DNA of 64,000 bases from Vreelandella azerica (lineage in GTDB: Bacteria; Pseudomonadota; Gammaproteobacteria; Pseudomonadales; Halomonadaceae). The notes under the pieces were generated by a model. That model was not told where the DNA came from and did not search any database. It worked only from the letters and a program-made list of their open reading frames with translations. The DNA is taken from contig NZ_JABFHI010000001.1 of assembly GCF_013112225.1 (NCBI RefSeq), positions 124,001 to 188,000 of the forward strand. The letters are read 5' to 3'. The position numbers and the translations under genes were made by a program. Below are positions 50,625 to 61,526 of this stretch, piece after piece. How positions within the stretch are numbered: position 1 is the stretch's first letter; the number at the start of each line of letters is the position of its first letter.

Positions 50625-51767
50625 ATGGCGCACTCCTCTGGGGGCTTGGCCCCTATCGCAGAACTAATCGACGATATTCGCCAGGGCAAGATGGTGATTC
50701 TCATGGATGATGAGGATCGCGAAAACGAAGGCGATATCATCATGGCGGCTGAGATGGTTCAGGCCGAACATATCAATTTCATGGCACGTCATGCACGCGG
50801 GTTGATTTGCCTGCCGATGACCCGTGAGCGCTGCGAGCAGTTGAACCTGCCATTGATGGTCAGGGATAACGGCTCGGGTTTTGGTACCAAGTTCACTCTT
50901 TCGATTGAAGCAACGCAAGGAGTGACGACGGGTATTTCTGCCGCAGATCGTGCCCGCACCGTGCAGGCAGCCGTCGCCGCGAATGCCAAGCCGACGGACA
51001 TTGTCCAGCCGGGGCATATCTTTCCGCTGATGGCAGAGCCTGGGGGTGTTTTACGGCGCGCGGGGCATACCGAGGCTGCCTGTGACCTGTCAGCACTGGC
51101 CGGCTGTGACCCCAGCGGCGTGATCTGTGAGATCATGAATGACGATGGCAGCATGGCACGGCGCCCTGAACTTGAGGTTTTCGCACAGACCCATGGTATC
51201 AAGATGGGCACGATTGCCGATCTGATTCATTACCGTATCGTCAACGAGCAGACGGTTGATCACCTGGAAGCGCTGCCCCAGTCGACGGTTTACGGTGATA
51301 TGACCTTACATGTTTTTCGTGACCGCATTCAGGGTGCCCACCATCTTGCGCTGGTAAACGGCCAGCCAACTCCGGATCAGCCCACCACGGTGCGCGTGCA
51401 CCTGGCAGATACCCTGCGCGATATTATGGGCTTGATGAAGGATGGCAAGGGGCGTTGGGATGCCCAGCGGTCGCTGGCTGAGATCGCCGGTTCGTCACCC
51501 GGCGTATTTGTATTGATTGATGATGCCCGCCCGCATCAGGATCTGAAAGACCAGCTGGATATCCTGCTTGATCGGGTGCGTCAGCCACGCACCAGTGATT
51601 CTGACGGAGCCGGCAACTACCTGACCATTGGCACAGGGTCGCAGATTCTGCGCCACCTAGGCGTTGGCAAGATGCGTTTGCTTAGCTCGCCGTGGAAGTT
51701 TTCGGCGCTTTCAGGCTTTGATCTTGAAGTGGTCGAACGCCTTAATCCTGGTGACACCAGCGAATAG
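50625..51767 (+). CDS. ribB: 3,4-dihydroxy-2-butanone 4-phosphate synthase with degenerate GTP cyclohydrolase II domain
   Basis: The ATG at 50625 follows GGGAGA. The N-terminal domain is a complete DHBP synthase ([71 protein letters not shown]). The C-terminal half aligns with GTP cyclohydrolase II in layout but lacks its zinc cysteines: the CxxGD-x8-CDC region is replaced by [16 protein letters not shown]. The protein therefore probably has only DHBP synthase activity, and a separate ribA should exist elsewhere. The 380-residue fusion lies 87 bases after ribD, with no room for an FMN riboswitch. Confidence 0.94.
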   Translation: MAHSSGGLAPIAELIDDIRQGKMVILMDDEDRENEGDIIMAAEMVQAEHINFMARHARGLICLPMTRERCEQLNLPLMVRDNGSGFGTKFTLSIEATQGVTTGISAADRARTVQAAVAANAKPTDIVQPGHIFPLMAEPGGVLRRAGHTEAACDLSALAGCDPSGVICEIMNDDGSMARRPELEVFAQTHGIKMGTIADLIHYRIVNEQTVDHLEALPQSTVYGDMTLHVFRDRIQGAHHLALVNGQPTPDQPTTVRVHLADTLRDIMGLMKDGKGRWDAQRSLAEIAGSSPGVFVLIDDARPHQDLKDQLDILLDRVRQPRTSDSDGAGNYLTIGTGSQILRHLGVGKMRLLSSPWKFSALSGFDLEVVERLNPGDTSE

Positions 51768-51837
51768 ACGTAGTAGCAAGGCTGACGTTAAGTCAGACCC
51801 ATTTTTAGCAGGATTTATTTTAGGTAGGTAACGAGTG

Positions 51838-52326
51838 ATGGAACCCCTTTCTCAAGTTGAAGGCAACTTTTTTGATGTTGATGGCCGTTATGTGATCGTG
51901 GTTGGTCGCTTCAACCATCACGTGGTCGATAGCCTGGTAGAAGGTGCCGTGGACAGCTTGGTGCGCCACGGCGTTGACAGCGAGCATATCCAGATTGTCC
52001 ATGTGCCGGGCGCCTGGGAATTGCCGCTAGCGGTCAAGAAAGTGCTCAAGACAGTCAAGCCGGATGCAGTGATTGCGCTAGGTGCCGTCATTCGTGGCGG
52101 AACCCCGCATTTTGAATACGTGGCCGGTGGCTGCAATACAGCAATGAACTCTCTGCAGCTTGAGTTTGATACGCCGGTGGCCAACGGTGTGTTGACCGTT
52201 GAATCCATTGAACAGGCTATCGAGCGCGCAGGCACCAAGGCAGGCAATAAAGGTACCGAAGCGGCCATGGCAGCAATGGAAATGGTATCTCTGCTGCGCG
52301 CGCTCTCTCCGGAGGCGGCGCAATGA
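51838..52326 (+). CDS. ribH: 6,7-dimethyl-8-ribityllumazine synthase
   Basis: RibH condenses DHBP with the pyrimidine product of RibD/phosphatase in the penultimate step of riboflavin synthesis. I chose the ATG at 51838. Family marks are [53 protein letters not shown] and [27 protein letters not shown]. At 162 residues it is typical. It overlaps nusB by four bases. Confidence 0.97.
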   Translation: MEPLSQVEGNFFDVDGRYVIVVGRFNHHVVDSLVEGAVDSLVRHGVDSEHIQIVHVPGAWELPLAVKKVLKTVKPDAVIALGAVIRGGTPHFEYVAGGCNTAMNSLQLEFDTPVANGVLTVESIEQAIERAGTKAGNKGTEAAMAAMEMVSLLRALSPEAAQ

Positions 52327-52820
52327 GCCAACCCCGTCAACCGACTGCCGCTCAGGAAGGCCGCCATGCGGCGCGTGAGCTGGCAGTGCAGGGGCTTTAT
52401 CAATGGCACATGACCGGTAAGTCGATGACCTCGATTGAAGCCGAGTTTCGCAGTCAGAAGCCGGATGATGACCTGGAAGATCACGAGAACTGGGCCAAGG
52501 TGATGCAGATCGCCGATCAGGCATTGTTCCATGATCTACTGCATAACACAGCACGCTTCAAGGAAGAGCTGGATCGTGATATTGCGCCGCTGCTGGATCG
52601 CCGCCTGGTCGACCTGGATGCGGTCGAACTGGCGATTCTGCGCCTGGGTGCCTATGAGCTGGCCAAGCGCCACGAGGTGCCGTATCGCGTGGTGATCAAT
52701 GAAGGGGTCGAGTTGGCCAAATCCTTTGGCGCCACTGACGGTCACAAGTACGTCAATGGTATTCTGGATAAACTGGCAAGCCGTCTGCGCAGCGCTGAGG
52801 TCAGCGCGCGTCGGCGCTGA
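52323..52820 (+). CDS. nusB: Transcription antitermination protein NusB
   Basis: NusB binds boxA RNA with NusE (S10) for rRNA antitermination. The all-helical family is marked by [63 protein letters not shown] and [14 protein letters not shown]. The product is 165 residues. It is coupled to ribH, the common proteobacterial order, and thiL follows. Confidence 0.97.
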   Translation: MSQPRQPTAAQEGRHAARELAVQGLYQWHMTGKSMTSIEAEFRSQKPDDDLEDHENWAKVMQIADQALFHDLLHNTARFKEELDRDIAPLLDRRLVDLDAVELAILRLGAYELAKRHEVPYRVVINEGVELAKSFGATDGHKYVNGILDKLASRLRSAEVSARRR

Positions 52821-52852
52821 TCGGCACCTGCCGGGATGATCAAGGGGGCAAG

Positions 52853-53817
52853 GTGTTAGCCGAATTTGATCTGATCCAAGAATTCTTTACGACCGCTGGG
52901 GGCGAAGGCGTTGTCCTTGGCGTGGGTGACGATGCCACCCTGTTAACCCCCACGCCTGGCCAGCAGTTGGTGGTCAGCGTGGATACCTCTGTGGTGGATG
53001 TGCATTTCCCCGCCGATGCGCCGGCCCATACAGTGGGCCACCGGGCGCTGGCTGTGGCGCTTTCTGATCTGGCGGCGATGGGCGCGCAGTCACGCTGGTG
53101 TCTGATGGCACTGGCGCTTGATCAGCGCACCTGGAGTAATACCACTAGTGGTAGAGCCTGGATGCAAGCCTACTCAGACGGCTTTCTGGCACTGTGTAGA
53201 CAGCATGACACCTGGCTGGTGGGTGGCGATATCACCGCCGGTCAACTGGCGATCAGTGTGACCGTGATGGGCGAAGTGGCCAGTGGGCAGGCGCTGACGC
53301 GTCACGGTGCTCGCCCGGGGATATCATTGCCGTGACCGGCGCCCTGGGGGGCGGGGCAGGAGGGCTTGCGCTCTGGCAGCAGGGCGAACGTGACCTTGAA
53401 CATCCTCTATTGAAGCGTTACCTGCTGCCCACGCCACGTCTGGCGGCAGGTCAGGCGCTGACGGGGCTGGCTTCCGCTGCCCTGGATATCTCTGACGGTC
53501 TGCTGGCGGATCTTGGACATTTGCGCCGAGCGTCAGGCGTGGGTGCCGAGCTTGATGCGGATGCTATCCCCTTGGCCGAAGGCCTGCCGGAAGCACTGGG
53601 GCTTTCAGGCGCACGGCAGGCGGCAATAAGCGGTGGTGATGATTATGAGTTGCTGGTCAGCATCCCGCAAAACCATTGGCTTGAAGCATGCTCGGCCTTA
53701 GCCAGCCTGGGCGTGCCCTTGACGGCGATTGGCCAATGTATCGACACGCCAGGGGTCAGCGGTGTAATGTCTGAAAGCCAGGATGGCTGGCAACACTTTG
53801 TGGGAGAAACGCCATGA
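52853..53817 (+). CDS. thiL: Thiamine-monophosphate kinase (one apparent frameshift)
   Basis: ThiL phosphorylates thiamine monophosphate to thiamine diphosphate. The GTG start at 52853 follows AAGGGGGCAAG (LAEFDLIQEFF). Family marks are VVLGVGDDATLL, VVDVHFPADAPAHTVGHRALAVALSDLAAMGAQ, LVGGDITAG, ALDISDGLLADLGHL and SGGDDYELLVS. The frame breaks in the G-run 53317-53320: one more G gives GARPGDIIAVTGALGGGAGG and 321 residues. Its stop overlaps pgpA by four bases. Confidence 0.95.
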
Positions 53818-54286
53818 ATAAAGCGCCCGCGAGCGTTTGGCGGCGCCCCACGCATTTTTTGCCTTTGGTTTGGGCAGTGGTGCCGTGCCTTTTGCGCCGG
53901 GTACCTTTGGTACCTTGGCCGCTATTCCCTTTTACTGGCTGATGGCAGATCTGCCTTTTGGCTGGTATATGGGAATTATCGTCGTCACCTTTATTGTCGG
54001 TGTATGGCTATGTGACAAGACTTCTCGGGACCTGGGGGTTCATGATCATTCTGGGATTGTCTGGGATGAGTTTGTCGGCTATTGGATCACCATGGCAGCG
54101 GTACCGTTTTCCTGGGAGTCTGCGCTATGGGGGTTTGTGGTATTTCGCGTTTTTGATGTGTTCAAACCCTGGCCGATCCGCTGGGCTGACCGTCGTGTGG
54201 CGGGCGGCTTTGGCATCATGATTGATGATGTGATGGCCGGTTTGTATGCCTGGAGTACCATGCATCTATGGTTCTGGCTGCATTGA
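53814..54286 (+). CDS. pgpA: Phosphatidylglycerophosphatase A (one apparent frameshift)
   Basis: PgpA dephosphorylates phosphatidylglycerophosphate to phosphatidylglycerol in the inner membrane. The ATG at 53814 (MNKAPASVWRRPTHFF) overlaps the thiL stop. The frame breaks almost at once, in the T-run 53855-53860. One more T joins it to FAFGLGSGAVPFAPGTFGTLAAIPFYW and gives 157 residues. Membrane helices and the motifs HDHSGIVWDEFVGYW and FRVFDVFKPWPIRWADRRVAGGFGIMIDDVMAG are typical. Without correction, only an internally started fragment from 53837 is open. Confidence 0.93.
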
Positions 54287-54326
54287 TTCGTTTTGCCGTC
54301 TTGGCGGTGTTCCCAGGAGTGGCATC

Positions 54327-55573
54327 ATGCGCAAGGAACGACTTGTTGTCCCGATAATTGCATCCCTGGCTGCTTTATGGATGGCAGCCCAGTTGCTTTC
54401 CAGCATCCTGTTTGAACATAGCCTGCGCCAGGCGCTGAACGGCCTGAATGCCCGCGGAGAATGGCGGATGCAGCGGGTGGAAAGCCACCCAGGCTGGCTT
54501 AATTCCCACGGGCGAATTTTGATTTCGCCGCTACTGGGGCGGCCCTGGCGCCTTGAAGTCTCTTATCAGGCTCGCCATGGGTTATTGAGCACCGACGTTG
54601 AAGGCGCCTTGCTGCCCAAGCTGGATACCCAATTGCAGCGGGCAGTGGGGGATGTATCCGTGCGTTCTTACCCACGTTGGCAGGGACGCTACCACACCCT
54701 GGGGGGCGTACCGAATTGCGCCTTGCACTGGCGCCGCTGATTGTTGAACAAAATGGTCGTCAGTTGAATGTGCGCGGCGCCAGAATGCGCATTGAAGGCG
54801 TCTATGGCGATTGGCGTCTGAACGCCAGCCTGGATCAGCTCACCTTTAGCGACCGCGATGCCAGCTTGCAGATTGGCCCTGTCGAACTTAATAGCCGCTA
54901 CACCTACATTGAAGATGCCTACCACTTCAATCAGCGCGACCATCTGCATATCAGCACCTTGAACCTGGCTCACCCGGACCTTGACCTTAAAGTTGAACCC
55001 ATTGAGGTGCATAGTGAAATGCACCTGGATGAACGCGAGTTAAGCGTCACAGGCGAGCTTGTCATTGGTGATACCCTGCTGACTGAGGAAGCGCCGGATA
55101 CCCCCATTCTAAAAGGCAGAATTGCCGCCGAGCTGTCACGCATCAATGCCGATTCAGTGCGTCAGATATTTGCCAAGCTGCGCCAGGAAGCCGCCTGGGG
55201 CGATACTTCTATGCCTGTAGCCGATGGTTTGCTAACGCGCCTGGAGCCACTGCTGCTGAACGCGCTTCAGGATTCTCCTCGGCTGGATATCACTACCATC
55301 AACCTTGAAAGCCCGCTGCTCGAGATCAATGCCAGCGCGGAAGGTGCGCTGTTTTTTGATGCCCGCGACCTTGAAGAGCTAAGCATTGTTCATGCGGATA
55401 ACGAGGCCATGCAGGCACGTTGGCGCTCCCGCCTGGATGGTGACATCACTTGGAATGATGCCCCATCGGTCGCCGCCCTGTGGCTAGGCCTGCCGATAGG
55501 TACGCGTTCATTGACGTTTGATCTTATCGCTGGAAGCTGGCGCGTCAACGGCCGTCCACTGCCTGAGTTCTAG
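54327..55573 (+). CDS. DUF945/YdgA-like protein (one apparent frameshift)
   Basis: The ATG at 54327 (MRKERLVVPIIASLAALWMAAQLL) has AGGAG nine bases upstream. One N-terminal membrane helix anchors a periplasmic part rich in beta-strand pattern. The layout resembles the DUF945 (YdgA) family, whose role is poorly known. The frame breaks in the G-run 54701-54706. One more G gives HTLGGRTELRLALAPLIVEQ and 415 residues in total. It lies 40 bases after pgpA. It is followed by a hairpin, then the lon heat-shock promoter. Confidence 0.7.
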
Positions 55574-55578
55574 GTTGA

Positions 55579-55605
55579 CGAGCGTTCTGAAACGACCAAC
55601 GCTCG
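55579..55605 (+). promoter_or_regulatory. Stem-loop after the DUF945-like gene
   Basis: CGAGCGTT (55579-55586) and AACGCTCG (55598-55605) pair perfectly with an 11-base loop. No T-tract follows, so it is at best a weak transcript end. Confidence 0.45.
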
Positions 55606-55643
55606 GGCTGTGTCGTCCGTCGCCAGCTATTTTGTTAACTCTC

Positions 55644-55672
55644 CTTGAAGTTTGCTATTGCTGCCCGCATTT
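55644..55672 (+). promoter_or_regulatory. Sigma-32-type heat-shock promoter for lon
   Basis: CTTGAA at 55644-55649 and CCCGCATTT at 55664-55672 are separated by 14 bases, close to the sigma-32 consensus CTTGAAA-N11-16-CCCCATNT. It lies 54 bases before the lon start. Lon is a known heat-shock gene in enterobacteria. Confidence 0.7.
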
Positions 55673-55725
55673 TTTAAGCAACATCAGACGGTAATTATGC
55701 CGTCAACTTATTGAATGGAGGGCGC

Positions 55726-58253
55726 ATGAGCGACCAGGACTTCAATCATACTCACGATACTGACGAAAATGAGCATCACGCCAGTGATCGCGACGACAAT
55801 ACTGGCCAAGATAATGAAGGTCAGGCAAGCGATGCCCCTGAATGGCTGGCAGAAGAAGAAACATCAGCCTATGAAGCGTCGTCTTCACAGGATTACCGCT
55901 CAGACGGTGAAAAAGTCAATTCACTGATCTCGGCAAGCGACGCCTTGCCTGAACGTATCTATCTGCTGCCTATTCATAATCGGCCGTTTTTCCCCGCCCA
56001 GGTTCAGCCGCTGGTCATCAACCGCGAGCGCTGGGAAGAAACCATGCGCCGGGTCGGCAATACTCCTCATCATACGATTGGTGTGGCCTTTGTTGGTGAA
56101 GCAGGTCTGGAGTCGCTCAGTGAGGACGACTTTCCTGAGGTAGGAACTGCCGTCAAGGTTCATAAGCTGAAAAGAGAAGATGAGCAGGTACAGTTCATTG
56201 CCCAGGGTTTGCAGCGTTTCAAAATCCAGCGCTGGCTATCCAGGAAACCACCGTATCTGGTCGAGGTCAGCTACCCCAAAGAACCCGTTGATGCGGAAAA
56301 CGAAGAAACCCGCGCTTACGCCATGGCGATTATCAACGGTATCAAGGAGTTGTTACCGATCAACCCCTCTATGGCGAGGAGCTGAAGCATTACCTGAACC
56401 GCTTCAGCCCCAACCAGCCAGGGCCGTTGACGGACTTTGCCGCTGCGATTACCTCTGCCAAGGGGCCGGAGTTGCAGGATGTACTGGCCACCTTGCCAGT
56501 CAGCGAACGGATGCAGAAGGTATTGCCGCTACTGCGCAAGGAAATCGACGTTGCCCAACTGCAAAGCGAGATCAGTGAGCAGGTCAACGCCCAGATGCAG
56601 GAGCGCCAGCGAGAGTTTTTCCTGCGAGAGCAGCTCAAAGTGATTCAGCGCGAGCTGGGTATTTCCAAGGATGACCGTGAAAACGATGTGGATACCTTCC
56701 GTGCGCGTCTGGAAAATCTGACGGTGCCTGAGCGTGTTCAAGAGCGCATTGATGAAGAGTTGAATAAGTTGAGCGTGCTGGAAACCGGCTCGCCGGAATA
56801 CGGCACCACGCGTAACTACCTGGACTGGCTGACTTGCCTGCCCTGGGGCGTGACCAGTGATGATAAACTGGATCTGGCCCATGCACGTACGGTGCTTGAC
56901 CGTGACCATGACGGCCTCAAGGACGTCAAGGAACGTATTATCGAGTTTCTTGCCGAGGGTACCTTCAAGGGCGATGTCGGCGGTTCCATGGTATTGCTGG
57001 TTGGCCCACCAGGGGTAGGTAAAACCTCGGTTGGCCGCTCAATCGCGGAAGCTTTAGGGCGCAAGTTTTACCGCTTTTCAGTGGGCGGCATGCGCGATGA
57101 GGCTGAAATCAAGGGGCATCGGCGGACCTATATTGGGGCCATGCCGGGTAAGCTGGTGCAGGCCTTTAAGGAAGTTGAGGTTGAAAATCCGGTAATCATG
57201 CTCGATGAGATCGACAAGCTGGGCCAGTCCTATCAGGGTGACCCGGCGTCGGCCCTGCTGGAAGTGCTCGACCCTGAACAGAATGTGGACTTCCTGGATC
57301 ACTATCTGGATGTCCGTATGGATCTCTCCAAGGTATTGTTTGTGTGTACCGCCAATACTCTGGACTCGATTCCCGGGCCTTTGCTTGACCGTATGGAGCA
57401 AATTCGCCTGTCAGGCTATATCGCTGAAGAAAAAGTCGCGATTGCCAAACACCACCTGTGGCCCAAACTGCTCAAGCGTGACAACCTGACCAAAAAACGT
57501 ATCAATCTCACCGATGCGGCGCTCAGGCAGGTGATTGAAGGTTATGCCCGGGAAGCCGGTGTGCGCCAGCTGGAAAAACAACTGCACCGGATTGTGCGTA
57601 AGGCAGCGGTCAAGCTGCTGGAAAACGATCAGCAAAGCGTTAAGGTGTCGATCAATAATCTGGAAGAGTTTCTTGGTGCGCCAATTTTCCGCAAGGAAAA
57701 AGTGCTCAAAGGCGAAGGCGTGGTGACCGGCCTGGCCTGGACCTCGATGGGCGGCGCGACCCTGCCGATTGAAGCGACCAAGGTGCATACTCTGGATCGA
57801 GGCTTCAAGCTGACCGGGAAGCTGGGTGATGTCATGCAGGAGTCGGCCAATATCGCGTACAGCTATACGCTGGGCCACCTGCAAGACCACGGCGCTGACG
57901 CGGATTTCTTCGATTCGGCCTTTGTGCATCTTCATGTGCCTGAAGGCGCTACCCCCAAGGATGGCCCGTCTGCCGGGGTGACGATGACCACCGCCTTGCT
58001 GTCTCTGGCCAGGCATCAATCGATTAATCGCCCCTTGGCGATGACCGGCGAATTGACGCTCACTGGGCAGGTGTTACCGGTCGGGGGTATTCGTGAAAAA
58101 GTGATTGCCGCCCGGCGTAGCGATATCTTCGAGGTGATTTTGCCCGAAGCCAACCGGCGCGATTATGCCGAGCTGCCGGATTACATTACCGATGGCGTCA
58201 CTGTGCACTTTGCTGAGCGCTATCAGGATGTTGCCGATATCGTCTTTGCCTGA
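55726..58253 (+). CDS. lon: ATP-dependent protease Lon, with acidic N-terminal extension (one apparent frameshift)
   Basis: Lon degrades misfolded and regulatory proteins. The ATG at 55726 follows GGAGGG. About 70 residues rich in Asp, Glu, His and Ser (residues 1-70) precede the usual substrate domain (LPERIYLLPIHNRPFFPAQVQPLVI), which resembles the second Lon (AsrA-type) of pseudomonads. The AAA module has Walker A GPPGVGKTSVGRSIA and Walker B NPVIMLDEIDKLG. The protease dyad is Ser in PKDGPSAGVTM and Lys in GGIREKVIAARR. The frame breaks at the C-run 56364-56367: one more C gives INPLYGEELKHYLNRFSPN and 842 residues. A terminator follows. Confidence 0.95.
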
Positions 58254-58286
58254 TGCCGTACAGGTAACACGGCAATGATACGACTG

Positions 58287-58315
58287 AACGCCACCTTGAC
58301 CGGGTGGCGTTTGTC
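58287..58315 (+). terminator. Intrinsic terminator after lon
   Basis: AACGCCACC (58287-58295) and GGTGGCGTT (58303-58311) form a perfect 9-base stem with a 7-base loop, followed by TTTGTCGTT. Confidence 0.75.
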
Positions 58316-58470
58316 GTTCTGATAGCGTGGTGCTGGAACGTTAACAGCATTAAACGAAAGTAGTTGTCTCTTAACGTTAATCTGCTTAGGGTTGTTCACT
58401 GTTTTTAATAATTTGGTCGACGACGTTGTTGATGCCTTGGCCGAACTGACAGTGATAACACGAGACAACT

Positions 58471-60587
58471 ATGCGAAATAACCCGACTGTGACAAATCAG
58501 GAATACCGTCTTGAAGAAGATGACGTGCTCATTTCACGTTCTGATCTCAATGGCGTGATAACTTTCGCTAACCCTGCTTTGATCGCTGTCAGCGGTTATT
58601 CACATGCAGAACTGATTGGCGCGCCCCATAGCCTGATGCGCCACCCGGACATGCCTTCTGGCTTGTTTGAAGATATGTGGAAAACCCTGAAGGCAGGGCA
58701 TACCTGGCAAGGCATCCTCAAAAACCGCTGCAAAAACGGCAGCTTTTATTGGGTTCAGGCGACGGTGGCTCCCCTGCGTGATGCTGACCGAGTGGTTGGA
58801 TATACCTCGGTGCGTCGGCGGGCCAGTGAGAAAGATATCCGGCGTGCCGAGCGTGTGTATGCCGCCATGCTGCATAAGGGCAAGGTGCGCGGTATCAAGG
58901 TGAAAAAGGGGTTATCCAGCGCACTGGCCTGGCGGGATGGCTGGGGCGTTTCAGCTTCACCAGTATGCAGGCCAAGCTGATGGGCATGGTGTTGACGTCG
59001 GTTATTTTACTGGCCATTGCCGGTGGTCTAGGAGTTTACGGCTTGGTGGTGTCGGGCGAGCGGCTGGCTCGGCTGAATCAGTCAGGGCTTGAGGATGTTG
59101 CCAGTCTGCAGTCAATTGAACGTCTGGTGAATCAGGCGGTGAATAACCTCGAACCTGCGGTACGTAATCCGCGCAGTGCCGATATTTCTGCCTTGATGGC
59201 TCATTGGGAGGCCAACAAGGATCGTATCGTCTCTTACTGGCAGAGCTATAGTAACTCAGAGCAAGTTTCTTTACCCGGCGTTGAGCAGTTTCAGCAGCAG
59301 TTAGACCAGCTGCGCACCCGTATTGATAATACCTATACGGCACTTGAAAACCGCGAAGGCTTTGCGGCCTTTGAGCATTTCAATGACGGCGTTGTGCCTT
59401 TACTCAGCGATATTCAGGCCTCGGCGGATACTCTGGTGGCCAACGAGCGTGAACTGGCAGGCAACCTGATGGCGGCGGCTGAAAGAGGGCAGCAGCAGAT
59501 GCTGATCGCACAGGCAGGCGTGCTGGTCGTCGGGATTGGTCTTATGGTGTTGCTGAGTGTGTTGATTCTCAAGTCGCTGGTACGCTCACTGAATGACGCA
59601 CGACGGGTTGCCTTTCAGATTGCTGCGGGTAACCTTGCCGCGCGAATTACCCAGGTACGTCAGGATGAACTGGGCGATCTGCTCAGTTCCATCCGCACCA
59701 TGCGGGTATCGTTATCAGGTATCGTCAGTGAGATAGAGCAGCGTGTCCGTGTGGTCACACCCGCCGCGCAGCGGATCGCCAAGGAAAACGAAGATCTGGC
59801 ATCGCGCACCGAGCAGCAGGCATCCTCATTGCAGGAAACCGCTTCGAGCATGGATGAAATCACCGCGACCGTGCAGCAGAACACCGATAACGCCCGCCAG
59901 GCCAGCAAGCTGGCCGTTGAAAATGCCAATGCCACGCGGGATACCGGCGAACAGATGCAGAAGCTGGTTCAGCGCATGGAACGTATCGCCGACCGTTCTG
60001 CAAAAATGAATGAAATTATCGGTGTGATTGACGGCATTGCCTTTCAGACCAATATCCTGGCCCTGAATGCCTCGGTAGAAGCAGCGCGGGCCGGTGAAGC
60101 AGGGCGCGGCTTTGCGGTCGTGGCCGGTGAAGTGCGCCAGCTGGCCGGCCGCAGCGCTGACGCAGCCAGTGAAATTCGCCAATTGATTGATGCCTCGAAT
60201 AGCGAGATCAAGGGCGGCAGCGAAGCGGTACAGGAAGCGGAATCATCGATTGAAAAAGTCGTTGCCCAGGTGATGAAGGTGAGCGACCTGATGGAAGAGA
60301 TCACTCAGGCCTCTGAAGAGCAAAGCAGCGGCATTGCCCAGATCAACACTGCCGTTGCCGAAATGGATCACGTCACCCAGCAAAATGCCAGCCGTGTCCA
60401 GTCGATTGCCGAATCGGCCAGTCAGCTGACCCAACAGGCCCATGAGCTGGCCAACGTGGTAGCGGCGTTCCGCGTTGAAGGCAGTGAAGAAGAAAGCGTC
60501 GAAGCTGCTTTAAAGCGTCAGGAGCAGCTGACGCAGGGTAAGGCGCCTCTGGCGCTAACCGCGCAAACAGACAAGGCGCGTCCATAA
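58471..60587 (+). CDS. PAS-domain methyl-accepting chemotaxis protein, Aer-like (one apparent frameshift)
   Basis: The N-terminal PAS domain ([45 protein letters not shown] through WVQATVAP and GYTSVR) matches redox receptors that bind FAD. A membrane helix starts near residue 165 ([21 protein letters not shown]), a periplasmic helical region follows, then a second membrane helix ([16 protein letters not shown]), HAMP and the signalling hairpin [41 protein letters not shown]. The frame breaks in the G-run 58943-58946. One more G gives [17 protein letters not shown] and 705 residues. Unlike E. coli Aer it has a substantial periplasmic segment, so it may sense two inputs. No che genes lie nearby. 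Confidence 0.9.
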
Positions 60588-60681
60588 TCGAGTACTCCTC
60601 AGCTGTCAGCCAACGACCATGCAGACTGGGAAACTTTCTAGAGGGCGCTCCTGCATCTGGCATAATAGCACGTGATTACCG

Positions 60682-60712
60682 GGCGCTGGCATTAATGGTT
60701 ACTGCCAGCGCC
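60682..60712. promoter_or_regulatory. Strong stem-loop between the convergent chemoreceptor and nudE genes
   Basis: GGCGCTGGCA (60682-60691) and TGCCAGCGCC (60703-60712) pair perfectly over 10 bases with an 11-base loop. Neither strand carries a T-tract after it, but its place between convergent genes suggests a role in transcript ends. Confidence 0.55.
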
Positions 60713-60787
60713 GTTGAATATCGTGGGTATAGTATTCAGGCTAAGGTTTTCAGATGCCTGACCTGGAAAGCATCGCTGCGGCGTCTT

Positions 60788-61441
60788 TCACAACAGGGGT
60801 GTGTCTTGGTGCTGATCGTTGGCACGTAATTTGTCTCGTGCAATATATAAGGCAGCAATGGCACGCGCTTCGTGAAAATCCTCGCGCAATAGCAGGGCAG
60901 GCAGCTCTTCCAGGGCATGGGTTTCCACTATCAAGGGTTCCGGCTCGTCGCCGGGCAGGCGTTTGGGGTAAAGGTCAGTGGCCAGCAGCACCTGCATCCG
61001 GTGGCCCATATAGTTGGGGGCAAGTGAAAGTTCAGATAATGGCTCGATACAATGGGCACCAAAGCCGCATTCTTCCATCAGCTCGCGGTTGGCAGCAGTG
61101 ACAATATCTTCTCCCGGGTCGACCAGGCCCTTGGGCAGCGAGAGAATATACTCCTCGAACCCAGCAGCATATTCACGAATCATCAGCACATGCTGTGGGT
61201 CCGGCATGGCCACTATCATGACAGCCCCTCGGCCACTGCCGGTCAGCCGCTCAAACGTGCGCTCTTCACCGTTAGAAAAGCGCAGATCAAGCGATTCCAC
61301 CTCGAAAAGCCGGCTACGAGTCACCTTCTGGCAGGCAAGAACCTGAGGCTTCTGCAGGTATTGAGAGCCGTTTTGGGCATCGGCTGGCGACTGTTCTGAC
61401 GGTGACTGTTCTGACGATGAAGAGGAATCAAAGGATGACAT
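60788..61441 (-). CDS. nudE: ADP compounds hydrolase NudE
   Basis: This Nudix hydrolase acts on ADP-ribose, NADH and Ap3A-type compounds. The Nudix box is GLVDPGEDIVTAANRELMEECGF, preceded by MIREYAAGFEEYILSLPKG. A roughly 30-residue Ser/Gln/Glu-rich N-terminal extension includes a duplicated SEQSP unit, encoded by a 15-bp tandem repeat. The product is 217 residues against about 186 in E. coli. It diverges from yrfG, as in related genomes. Confidence 0.9.
   Translation of the reverse strand: MSSFDSSSSSEQSPSEQSPADAQNGSQYLQKPQVLACQKVTRSRLFEVESLDLRFSNGEERTFERLTGSGRGAVMIVAMPDPQHVLMIREYAAGFEEYILSLPKGLVDPGEDIVTAANRELMEECGFGAHCIEPLSELSLAPNYMGHRMQVLLATDLYPKRLPGDEPEPLIVETHALEELPALLLREDFHEARAIAALYIARDKLRANDQHQDTPLL
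61389..61418. repeat. Two-copy 15-bp tandem repeat inside nudE
   Basis: GACTGTTCTGACGGT (61389-61403) is followed by GACTGTTCTGACGAT (61404-61418). It encodes the doubled Glu-Gln-Ser-Pro-Ser stretch in the N-terminal extension. Confidence 0.8.
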
Positions 61442-61526
61442 CTGGGGCCTCCGTGGCTGGTTCTGGGATATTTGCGGTACAATAACATTGTTTTGAATTC
61501 ACGTTTTGATCCAGGCAGGAGTTGAG

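Noticed and set aside
60682..60712. Strong hairpin as an intrinsic terminator
   Set aside because: The stem is perfect, but no T-tract follows on either strand, so I list it only as a stem-loop.
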